A DNA stretch of 64,000 bases from Qipengyuania psychrotolerans (GTDB taxonomy: Bacteria > Pseudomonadota > Alphaproteobacteria > Sphingomonadales > Sphingomonadaceae), in NCBI RefSeq assembly GCF_019711355.1, contig NZ_CP081297.1:1674001-1738000 (forward strand). The letters are read 5' to 3'. The number at the start of each line of letters is the position of its first letter. Position 1 is the first letter of the stretch. The translations under genes and the position numbers were made by a program. The notes beneath the pieces were generated by a model that saw only the letters and a list, made by a program, of their open reading frames with translations, ran no database searches and had not been told where the DNA came from. Below, in pieces: positions 56,689 through 64,000 of the stretch.

Positions 56689-58149
56689 TCAGCTTTCCAG
56701 CGTATCTGACACGAGACGGTCTATCAGGCGCACACCGTAGCCGGTCGCGCCCTTGCCCCATGTGCGCCCGGGTTTGTCCGACCATGCCTTGCCAGCAATA
56801 TCAATATGCGCCCAGGCAACATCGTCGGCGATGAAGCGCTGCAGGAATTGAGCAGCAGTGATCGATCCGGCACCCTTGCCGCCGATGTTCTTCATGTCGG
56901 CGATCGGGCTGTCGATCAGCTTGTCATAGGCCTTGCCCAGCGGCATCCGCCACATGGTATCGCCGGTTACTTCACCTGCCTCGATCAGGTCCTTTGCCAA
57001 GGTATCGTCGTTGCAGAACAAGCCTGCGTGTTCGTTGCCAAGCGCAATGATGATTGCGCCTGTCAGAGTGGCGAAGTCCACGATGCGGGTCGGTTCGAAC
57101 TCTTCCTGCGTCCAGTGCAGTGCATCGGCGAGGACGAGGCGGCCTTCCGCATCGGTATTGAGCACTTCAATAGTCTGACCGTTCATCGAAGTGACCACGT
57201 CACCGGGGCGTTGAGCATTGCCGTCCGGCATATTCTCGACGAGGCCCATGACACCGACGATGTTCGCCTTTGCCTTGCGCTTGACCAGGGCCAGCATACC
57301 GCCGGCAACCGCGCCTGCGCCGCCCATGTCCCACTTCATGTCTTCCATACCCGGACCCGGCTTGATGGAAATGCCGCCGGTATCGAAGGTCACGCCCTTG
57401 CCCACGAAAGCAATCGGCTTCTCGCCCTCTGCGCCGCCGTTCCAGCGAATGGCGAGGATGCGCGATTCGCGGACCGAACCCTGACCCACGCCCAGCAGCG
57501 AGCCCATGCCCATCTTTTCCATTTGCGCTTCATCGAGGATGATGAGTTCGGCGCCCGTTCCCTCGAACCGCTCCTGGCAGCGCGCCACGAAACTTTCCGG
57601 GTAAATGATATTGGCTGGTTCAGTCACCAGTTCGCGCGTGAATTCGACGCCCTGCGCAAGCGCATCCAGCTCTTCCCATTCCTTCGCAGTGTCTTCCGGT
57701 GCGCCCACAACCGTGACGGTCTTGAGCGTGATTTTCTGTTCGTCCTTCATCTTGGTGCGATAGACATCGTAGCGCCAATTGCGCAGTCGCATCCCAAGCA
57801 GGACATGACCGACTTCTTCGGCGGAAAGGCGGTTTTCAGACACGTCGAGAACCAGTTCTTCGATGCCGACCGACTGGTATTTCGCAGCCAGCGCAGCGCC
57901 AGCTTTCTCGAGATTAGCAAGACGCGCATCATCCGATGCCTCGCCCGATCCCGCCAGTGCCAGACGCGTCGCGCCGCCATCACTTTCGACAAACGCGTCA
58001 AAGGTCTGGCCCGTGGCCCCCTTGAAGCGTGCAGCCTCAGCGCCGGCACGCATCGCGGCACTAAATGACGTAGGGAACTTGCCCTTGTTCACGACATGCG
58101 CGATGAGGCGCGCCGCTTGGGGACAGGTCTGGCTAAACTGGATGTGCAT
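56689..58149 (-). CDS. pepA: Leucyl aminopeptidase
   Basis: 486 residues from the ATG at 58149, with GGGAG five to nine bases upstream; the open frame continues to 58482 antisense to lptD. The M17 signature NTDAEGRL holds metal ligands, with '[17 protein letters not shown]' and '[14 protein letters not shown]'-like segments. It is a two-metal aminopeptidase of the cytoplasm; E. coli PepA also binds DNA. It is divergent from lptD across 100 bp. Confidence 0.95.
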   Translation of the reverse strand: MHIQFSQTCPQAARLIAHVVNKGKFPTSFSAAMRAGAEAARFKGATGQTFDAFVESDGGATRLALAGSGEASDDARLANLEKAGAALAAKYQSVGIEELVLDVSENRLSAEEVGHVLLGMRLRNWRYDVYRTKMKDEQKITLKTVTVVGAPEDTAKEWEELDALAQGVEFTRELVTEPANIIYPESFVARCQERFEGTGAELIILDEAQMEKMGMGSLLGVGQGSVRESRILAIRWNGGAEGEKPIAFVGKGVTFDTGGISIKPGPGMEDMKWDMGGAGAVAGGMLALVKRKAKANIVGVMGLVENMPDGNAQRPGDVVTSMNGQTIEVLNTDAEGRLVLADALHWTQEEFEPTRIVDFATLTGAIIIALGNEHAGLFCNDDTLAKDLIEAGEVTGDTMWRMPLGKAYDKLIDSPIADMKNIGGKGAGSITAAQFLQRFIADDVAWAHIDIAGKAWSDKPGRTWGKGATGYGVRLIDRLVSDTLES

Positions 58150-58249
58150 GGAAACTCCCGGAAAACTGTCTGACACGGCCCACGCATTAATGGCCGGGCC
58201 GCCAAGGATGGCGATTGCGATTAGGCGTGGGCGGTGCGATAGGCAAGCC

Positions 58250-60595
58250 ATGCGCCAGCGCCCCCAGATTTTGCGCCACGATTTGATGCACGCCCTGGGG
58301 ACAGGTGCGGGTACGCTCGCCTTGCTTGCGGCTTCGCCCCTCGCCGCCCAGGATGGTGCAGCGACCGGCACGGGCACAGTGGAAGAGCCGCAGGGCGAAA
58401 GCCCCAGCGATCTGCCGGCAACACCCGAAGCGGTCATAGTTGCCGCAGACGGGCTGGAGCCGCCTGAAACCCCGGAATTCAACGAAGCAGGCGAACGCCA
58501 GATCGCGTTTGCTTCGGATATCCTAAGCTATGATGCGGATGCGGATATCGTCACCGCCGAAGGCAACGTTGTCCTGCGATCAGGCGAGCGTTCGGTGCGC
58601 GCCGACAGTGTCAGCTGGAGCAGGCGCACAGGCGTCATCCTGGCGAGCGGCGATGTCCGCTTCGTGGATGTAAACGGTAACCAGATCTTCTCCGACCGCG
58701 TCGAGTTGACCGACCAGTTCGAAGCGGGCGCCATGGAAGACCTGCTGCTGGCACTGCGGCAAGGTGGCCGGCTCGCGGCCAATCGCGGGATGCGGGAAGC
58801 CGACGGCACCGTGGCGCTTGAACAGGCGGCTTACAGCGCGTGCGCAGTGGTCACGCCGGAAGGGTGCGACAAGGATCCAAGCTGGCGTATCATCGCCGAA
58901 CGCGTGGTGTACGATCCGATCGATTCGAAGGTGCAGTTCGAAGGCGCTTATCTGGAACTGTTCGGCGCGCGCATCCTGCCGCTGCCCGGGCTCTCGATCC
59001 GCACCGATGGCGGCGCGGTCAGCGGGTTTCTTGTGCCCGACCTGCGCTTTTCCGAAAGTAATGGGGTCGAGGTTTCCGGCAGCTATTACATACGCTTTGC
59101 CGACAATAAGGATCTGACGGTTTCGGCTTACGCCTTTACCGAAGCGCCGCCGATGATTTCGGCGCAGTGGCGTCACCTGACTGATAACGGCGCGTACCAG
59201 ATCACCGGTTACGCGACGCACAGCCGCCGCTTTACCGATTCGAGCAAGACCGAAACATTTGAGAGCGAACCGCGCGGCTACCTGTTTGCCAACGGTAAGT
59301 TCCAGTTCACGCCGGAATGGAGCCTGACCAGCTCGATCCGCCTGGCGAGCGATCGTACATTCCTGCGCCGGTATGACATCAGCCGCGATGATCGCCTTCG
59401 TTCCATGGTCGAGTTGGAACGGATCGACCGCAATTCCTACTTCTCGCTGGCAGGCTGGGCCACGCAAACGCTGCGATTGAATCAGGAACAGGGCCAGATT
59501 CCTATCGCTTTGCCAGCGATGGATTACCGGCTTCGGCTGGATGATCCGGTGCTTGGAGGCAAGGTAGAACTGCAGGCCAACAGTCTCGCGATCATTCGGG
59601 ATATCGGGCAGGATACGCAGCGCGCTTTCGCCCGTGCCAAATGGGACCTGCGCCGCGTGACCAGTCTGGGCCAGGTGGTCACGGTCACCGGCATGGTGCG
59701 CGGCGACATCTATCACTCGCGCGAAAACTATCTCACCCAGACCGCTTCTTATCGCGGTAACCCCGGCTGGCAGGCCCGGGGAATTGCGCTCGGCGCGGTG
59801 GATGTCGAGTGGCCTTTTGCGGGAGAATTCCTGGGCGGCACACAGGTGTTTACGCCGCGGGTCCAATTTGTGGCGACCCCGCCGATCAGGAACCTGGCTA
59901 TCCCTAACGAAGATGCCCGCGCAATTGATCTAGAAGATTCCAACCTGTTCGCGCTGAACCGCTTCCCCGGTTACGACCGTATCGAAGACGGAGCGCGTGT
60001 AACCTACGGGTTCGACTGGGAACTTCGGCGGCCCGGACTCGAGGTCAAAACCACGCTTGGCCAGTCATACCGGCTGGACGCCGATCGCGACATATTCCCT
60101 GATGGCACCGGCCTATCTGAAAAGGTCAGCGACATAGTCGGCCGCACAGAAGTCAGGTTCCGCAACCGGATAAAGTTCACTCACAGGTTCCGCCTCGACA
60201 AGGACAATCTGGCCGCGCGCCGCAATGAAGTTGACGCGACCATCGGCACCAGCCGCACCTATGCGGAAATCGGATACCTGCGTCTCAACCGCGACATCAC
60301 GACAGTCGAAGATTTGCAGGACCGGGAAGAGTTGCGGGCTGCCGCGCGTGTATCATTCGCCAATTACTGGTCGATATTCGGTTCAGGGGTTTTCAACCTC
60401 ACCGACCGCGATGAAGATATGAGCCTTTCCAGCGACGGCTTCCAGCCAATCCGCACGCGCCTTGGCGTCGCGTATCAGGACGACTGCCTCGAACTGGGGC
60501 TCACATGGCGGCGCGATTACGTTTCGGCAGGCGACGCCGAGCGCGGCGACACCTTCCAGCTTTACTTCAGTCTCAAGAATCTTGGCTTCAGATAG
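58250..60595 (+). CDS. lptD: LPS-assembly outer membrane protein LptD
   Basis: 781 residues from the ATG at 58250 (an in-frame ATG at 58208 is possible). A signal peptide ends near 'AASPLAAQ'. Residues 65-200 form the periplasmic jellyroll ('FASDILSYDADADIVTAEGNVVLRSGERSVRADSVSW'), the rest a beta-barrel ending 'YFSLKNLGFR' with a terminal aromatic as in barrel proteins. LptD inserts LPS in the outer leaflet with LptE. Order lptD-surA-pdxA-rsmA follows, as in E. coli. Confidence 0.95.
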   Translation: MRQRPQILRHDLMHALGTGAGTLALLAASPLAAQDGAATGTGTVEEPQGESPSDLPATPEAVIVAADGLEPPETPEFNEAGERQIAFASDILSYDADADIVTAEGNVVLRSGERSVRADSVSWSRRTGVILASGDVRFVDVNGNQIFSDRVELTDQFEAGAMEDLLLALRQGGRLAANRGMREADGTVALEQAAYSACAVVTPEGCDKDPSWRIIAERVVYDPIDSKVQFEGAYLELFGARILPLPGLSIRTDGGAVSGFLVPDLRFSESNGVEVSGSYYIRFADNKDLTVSAYAFTEAPPMISAQWRHLTDNGAYQITGYATHSRRFTDSSKTETFESEPRGYLFANGKFQFTPEWSLTSSIRLASDRTFLRRYDISRDDRLRSMVELERIDRNSYFSLAGWATQTLRLNQEQGQIPIALPAMDYRLRLDDPVLGGKVELQANSLAIIRDIGQDTQRAFARAKWDLRRVTSLGQVVTVTGMVRGDIYHSRENYLTQTASYRGNPGWQARGIALGAVDVEWPFAGEFLGGTQVFTPRVQFVATPPIRNLAIPNEDARAIDLEDSNLFALNRFPGYDRIEDGARVTYGFDWELRRPGLEVKTTLGQSYRLDADRDIFPDGTGLSEKVSDIVGRTEVRFRNRIKFTHRFRLDKDNLAARRNEVDATIGTSRTYAEIGYLRLNRDITTVEDLQDREELRAAARVSFANYWSIFGSGVFNLTDRDEDMSLSSDGFQPIRTRLGVAYQDDCLELGLTWRRDYVSAGDAERGDTFQLYFSLKNLGFR

Positions 60596-60730
60596 ACGGT
60601 GATCTCACTGTCCATATGGTTGGCAGCGCAGGCCAAACGCGCTATCCGCGCCGGCCAATCAGCAACGGTTAAGCCGGGCTCCGGCAAAACCGCGAGTTAT
60701 TCGGGTGCGCCAAGCGTGCCGTAATTGGAA

Positions 60731-62092
60731 ATGATACGCGTGAACGCAAAAATGCTCGCCAAATTCTGCGGTTCTGCCGCAACGATTGCAGCCGGTTTCG
60801 CCCTCACTGCCGCTCCTGTGAGCGTGCAGGCCCAGGCTGCCGTGTCCGGAAACAGTCTCGACCTTCCCGAGAACTTCGAGATGCTGACTAATCCCGACCC
60901 GAACGTACGCAAGGCAACGGCGGTGGTGAACGGTCATGTCATCACCGGTACTGATCTCGACCAGCGTGTCGCGCTGCTCGTGGATGCAAGCCAGTCCGAG
61001 GTTGGTCCCGAGGAAATGCAGCGCGTTCGTTCGCAGGTGCTTCGCAACCTGATCGACGAAACTTTGCAGATACAGGCCGCTGAGGCCGAAGATATCACTA
61101 TCTCGCAAGCAGAGATTGACCAGACGTACACGCGCCTCGCAGCGCAGAATAACCGCCAGATGGAGGAGATGGAAAGCTATCTCCTTTCGATCGGTTCGGC
61201 TCCCGCATCGCTCAAGCGCCAGATCCACGGCGAACTCGCATGGCAGCGTTTGCTGCGCCAGAAGGTCGCTTTCTTCGTCAACGTATCGGCTGAAGAAGTG
61301 AACGAGCTTATGCAGCGCCTCGAAGCGTCCAAGGGCACCGAGGAATTCCGCCTCGGCGAAATCTACCTGTCCTCCACGCCGGAAAGCCAGGCGGCCGTCG
61401 AAGCTAACGCGATGAAGATCGTCGAGCAGCTCCGCCAGGGCGGCAGCTTCGTCGCCTATGCGCGTCAGTTTTCCGAAGCTTCGACTGCGGCTGTCGGCGG
61501 CGATCTTGGCTGGATTCGTCTGCCGCAGCTCAAGAACGCACAGCTTGAAACCGTGGCCAAGGAAATGCAGCCCGGCCAGCTGGTAGGTCCGATCGCAATT
61601 CCGGGCGGTTACTCGATCCTGTACCTGATCGAAAAGCGCCAGGTGCTTACCGCCGATCCGCGTGACGCCATACTCAGCCTGAAGCAAATCCAGATCCAGT
61701 TCGATCCGGCAGCTGCACAGGACGTCAACGAGGCAAGGCTGCAAGGCTTCCTTCAGGGCATCCAGAACATGCGTGGCTGCGGCAGCGCGAATGAAATTGC
61801 CAATAGCATCGGCGCCTCGGTGGTCGACAACGATCAGATCCGCGCGCGCGCGCTGCCCGAACAGTTGCAGCAGGTCGTATTGAACCTGAGTGTCGGCGAG
61901 ATGACGCCGCCGTTTGGCGATGTCGCAGAAGGCGTTCGCGTTCTGATGCTATGCGGCCGGGACGATCCCGAAGTGCAGGCTGGACCCAACTTCGACCAGC
62001 TGATGCAAGAGATCGAAGACGAACGCATCAACCGCGCTGCACAGCGTTACCTGCGCGATCTGCGCAACGACGCCTATATCGAATATAATTGA
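60731..62092 (+). CDS. surA: Periplasmic chaperone / peptidyl-prolyl isomerase SurA
   Basis: 453 residues from the ATG at 60731 (a TTG two codons earlier is possible). A signal peptide ends near 'APVSVQAQA'. The SurA N domain starts 'VVNGHVITGTDLDQRVALLVDAS', a parvulin domain is 'FRLGEIYLSSTPESQAAVEANAMKIVEQLRQGGSFVAYARQFSEASTAAVGGDLGW', and a second, degenerate parvulin part follows. SurA brings unfolded porins and LptD to the Bam complex. Confidence 0.93.
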   Translation: MIRVNAKMLAKFCGSAATIAAGFALTAAPVSVQAQAAVSGNSLDLPENFEMLTNPDPNVRKATAVVNGHVITGTDLDQRVALLVDASQSEVGPEEMQRVRSQVLRNLIDETLQIQAAEAEDITISQAEIDQTYTRLAAQNNRQMEEMESYLLSIGSAPASLKRQIHGELAWQRLLRQKVAFFVNVSAEEVNELMQRLEASKGTEEFRLGEIYLSSTPESQAAVEANAMKIVEQLRQGGSFVAYARQFSEASTAAVGGDLGWIRLPQLKNAQLETVAKEMQPGQLVGPIAIPGGYSILYLIEKRQVLTADPRDAILSLKQIQIQFDPAAAQDVNEARLQGFLQGIQNMRGCGSANEIANSIGASVVDNDQIRARALPEQLQQVVLNLSVGEMTPPFGDVAEGVRVLMLCGRDDPEVQAGPNFDQLMQEIEDERINRAAQRYLRDLRNDAYIEYN

Positions 62093-62100
62093 TACCCGCC

Positions 62101-63102
62101 GTGGCCCCTCTCGCCGTATCCATCGGTGATCCAGCGGGGATCGGACCGGAAATCATAACCGAAAGCTGGGCGCGCCAATCCGAGCGGGATGGCGCGCCCT
62201 TTATCGTACTTGGCGGGGCAGGACTGCTTGAGGCCGCCGCGCATATGCGTGGCACCATTTGCCCCATTGTCCGTATCCAAGATCCTGCAGAGTGCGGGGC
62301 CGCATTCGCACACGGCCTCCCGGTCCTGGGCCTCGAAGATTGCGCCTATCGTCCGGGCCAACCGAGCGACGAGGGCGCGGCCCTTGCGCTTGGATCGCTG
62401 GCCGAAGCGACGCGGATGGCCCTGCTTGGCAAGGCAGGCGGCGTGGTAACGGCTCCCGTTGCCAAGGGGCAACTGGCGAAGGTCGGCTTCGAATTTCCTG
62501 GCCAAACCGAATTTCTTGCTGCTGCCTGCGGTCTACCCACCGACGATAGCGTAATGATGCTCGCTGGTCCAAGCCTGCGCGCCGTCCCGGTGACGGTGCA
62601 TTGCAGCCTGGCTGAGGTTCCAGGGCTGCTGACCAGTGAATTAATTGTCAGCAAAGCGCGCATCCTTGCCGCAGCCCTGACAAAGGACTTTGGGATCAAG
62701 GGGCCGCGCATCGCCGCTTGCGGGCTGAACCCCCATGCCGGTGAAGACGGCAAGTTCGGCAGCGAGGAGCGTGACATAATCGGGCCTGCCGTCAATCGTT
62801 TGCGCGAGGCAGGAATAGCAGTTTCCGGTCCCCACCCCGCTGATGCGATCTTCACACCGCGCGCCCGGAAAACCTACGATGCGGCGCTGGCCATGTACCA
62901 CGACCAGGCGCTGATTCCCTTGAAGGCACTCGACTTTGACGAGGGTGTCAACGTGACACTCGGCTTGCCCATCGTGCGTACCAGCCCGGACCATGGCACC
63001 GCCTTCGACATTGCGGGCAAAGGCGTGGCCGACCCCAGCGCAATGATTGCCGCATTGCGCATGGCAGGCGAAGTGGCAGCACGGCGCGCATCCCATGACT
63101 GA
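62101..63102 (+). CDS. pdxA: 4-hydroxythreonine-4-phosphate dehydrogenase
   Basis: 333 residues from the GTG at 62101; a TTG at 62089 overlaps the surA stop and could be used instead. 'LAVSIGDPAGIGPEI' starts the family; metal ligands are His in 'VTVHCSLAEVP', His in 'CGLNPHAGEDGKFG'-like and His in 'MYHDQALIPLK'. It oxidises 4-phosphohydroxy-L-threonine on the way to pyridoxal phosphate. Confidence 0.95.
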   Translation: MAPLAVSIGDPAGIGPEIITESWARQSERDGAPFIVLGGAGLLEAAAHMRGTICPIVRIQDPAECGAAFAHGLPVLGLEDCAYRPGQPSDEGAALALGSLAEATRMALLGKAGGVVTAPVAKGQLAKVGFEFPGQTEFLAAACGLPTDDSVMMLAGPSLRAVPVTVHCSLAEVPGLLTSELIVSKARILAAALTKDFGIKGPRIAACGLNPHAGEDGKFGSEERDIIGPAVNRLREAGIAVSGPHPADAIFTPRARKTYDAALAMYHDQALIPLKALDFDEGVNVTLGLPIVRTSPDHGTAFDIAGKGVADPSAMIAALRMAGEVAARRASHD

Positions 63103-63919
63103 TCTGCCCCCACTTCGCGAAGTCATTGCCCGGCACGGACTGAGCGCGAGCAAGGCGCTTGGGCAGAACTTCCTGTTCGACGAGCAATTGCTTGATCGTA
63201 TCGCTGCCCTGCCCGGTGATCTCAACGGCAAGCAGGTGCTGGAAGTAGGCCCCGGCCCCGGTGGCCTGACCCGCGCCCTGCTCCGTGCAGGTGCGCAGGT
63301 GACCGCGATCGAAATGGATTCGCGCTGTCTGCCTGCGCTCGCGGAACTTGGCGATGCTTTCCCGGGCAAGCTCAAGGTCATTCAGGGCGACGCGCTGAAA
63401 TTGGACCACGCGGAAATCATGGGCGGCGAGCCCTTCGCCGTGTTGTCCAACCTGCCCTATAATGTCGGCACGGCGCTGTTCACGCGCTGGCTGGGCGGCG
63501 AAAGCTGGCCGCCGCTCTGGACCAGCCTGACGCTGATGTTCCAACAAGAAGTTGCGCAGCGCATCGTCGCTGCGCCCGGCGGTTCGGCCTATGGCCGGCT
63601 GGCAATCCTGGCCCAATGGCGCAGCAGCGCACGGCTGGCGATGAAAGTGCATCGCAGTGCGTTCACTCCTCCGCCCAAGGTGATGAGCGCCATCGTCCAT
63701 GTAGAACCTGCAGAAATGCCCGAGGGTGTTTCGGCCAAACGCCTCGAGAAGCTCACCGAAGCCGCCTTCGGCCAGCGCCGAAAAATGCTTCGCCAGAGCC
63801 TCAAGGGCGTTCCGGGCGCAGTCGAGGCGCTGGAGCAGATCGGCATCGATCCGCAGCGGCGCGCCGAGACGCTTGAGGTGGACGATTTCGTCCGACTGGC
63901 GAGGATATTGTCGGCCTAG
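63095..63919 (+). CDS. rsmA: 16S rRNA dimethyladenosine transferase (KsgA/RsmA)
   Basis: 274 residues from the ATG at 63095, overlapping pdxA by 8 nt. 'ASKALGQNFLFDEQLLDRI', 'VLEVGPGPGGLTRALL' (SAM), 'AIEMDSR' and the catalytic 'NLPYNVGT' are the KsgA set. It dimethylates two adenosines near the 3' end of 16S rRNA and marks 30S maturation. Last of the lptD operon; its stop overlaps the convergent gene by 4 nt. Confidence 0.97.
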   Translation: MTDLPPLREVIARHGLSASKALGQNFLFDEQLLDRIAALPGDLNGKQVLEVGPGPGGLTRALLRAGAQVTAIEMDSRCLPALAELGDAFPGKLKVIQGDALKLDHAEIMGGEPFAVLSNLPYNVGTALFTRWLGGESWPPLWTSLTLMFQQEVAQRIVAAPGGSAYGRLAILAQWRSSARLAMKVHRSAFTPPPKVMSAIVHVEPAEMPEGVSAKRLEKLTEAAFGQRRKMLRQSLKGVPGAVEALEQIGIDPQRRAETLEVDDFVRLARILSA

Positions 63920-64000
63920 TCGGCAGGCTCAACAACTCGGCGGTACAAATGCCAGGTCGCGTGACCGAATAGCGGCAACACCACCATCAGTCCGAGAAAC
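63916..64000 (-). CDS. DUF2189-type membrane protein (3' end only; rest beyond the window)
   Basis: On the minus strand the frame reads FLGLMVVLPLFGHATWHLYR then RVVEPAD and stops at 63916-63918. The last membrane helix 'VLPLFGHATWHLYRR' matches the end of DUF2189 proteins, a membrane family of unknown function. Upstream lies outside the window. Confidence 0.65.
   Translation of the reverse strand, partial: FLGLMVVLPLFGHATWHLYRRVVEPAD

Noticed and set aside
56806..58068. 420-codon plus-strand frame opposite pepA, and a 428-codon minus-strand frame opposite lptD (58580-59866)
   Set aside because: Both are shadows of well-supported genes, with low-complexity His/Arg-rich content.

Overview
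The window looks like a chromosomal segment of an alphaproteobacterium of the order Sphingomonadales, most likely the family Erythrobacteraceae. This is judged from protein character and gene order, not from a database search. Supporting signs are a class I lysyl-tRNA synthetase, an F1-ATPase operon (atpHAGDC) without the Fo genes and with a very short epsilon subunit, a LOV-HWE blue-light kinase, DUF2794, an EpsC-type CysE, and the lptD-surA-pdxA-rsmA cluster. GC is about 60% or a little more, with visibly poorer patches near 7.65-9.3 kb and 23.6-24.8 kb. No rRNA, prophage, insertion sequence or CRISPR array was seen.

Layout: 0-5.8 kb holds a polysaccharide deacetylase (cut by the edge), tRNA-Ile2(CAT), tRNA-Pro(TGG), a MATE exporter, a diguanylate cyclase, and a UDP-xylose-synthase-like enzyme with a glycosyltransferase. 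5.9-14.3 kb holds ettA, an APC permease between inverted copies of a short repeat, a hydrolase, a SlyD-like isomerase, a LacI-like protein with no DNA-binding domain, a flavin-type oxidase, an arginine-rich RcnB-like repeat protein and cytochrome b561. 14.3-23.5 kb holds a prolyl hydroxylase-like enzyme, the LOV histidine kinase, lysK, two envelope-polymer genes, a DinG-like helicase and a SixA-like phosphatase.

23.5-35.3 kb is the most mosaic part: a relic of a glyoxalase-like gene, a secreted HExxH protein, soxR facing a glyoxalase-like gene across a textbook SoxR operator, an ArsR regulator, a DUF4197 protein, then a repair block (priA, SRAP protein, Fe-S photolyase, ada), with two more gene relics and a trypsin-like protease. 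35.5-40.6 kb is the atpHAGDC operon with a lipoprotein gene between atpG and atpD. 40.8-49.2 kb holds a prolyl oligopeptidase, a SOUL haem-binding protein with a triplicated motif, glmU facing gph, an SDR enzyme and two membrane proteins.

49.2-64 kb is mostly core genes: DUF2794-cysE, hda and a DUF2066-like protein; purM and a purN fused to a MmcQ/YjbR domain; ndk; a lipoprotein; holC; a DUF2256 protein; pepA; and the outer-membrane biogenesis operon lptD-surA-pdxA-rsmA. A DUF2189 membrane protein is cut by the right edge.

The strongest points for a second look are the PurN-MmcQ/YjbR fusion, the lipoprotein inside the ATP synthase operon, the SoxR operator with its glyoxalase-like target plus an inverted relic of that gene 2 kb away, a three-copy dispersed repeat, and three small decayed genes that a routine annotation would miss. 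I saw no clear undescribed multi-gene system.
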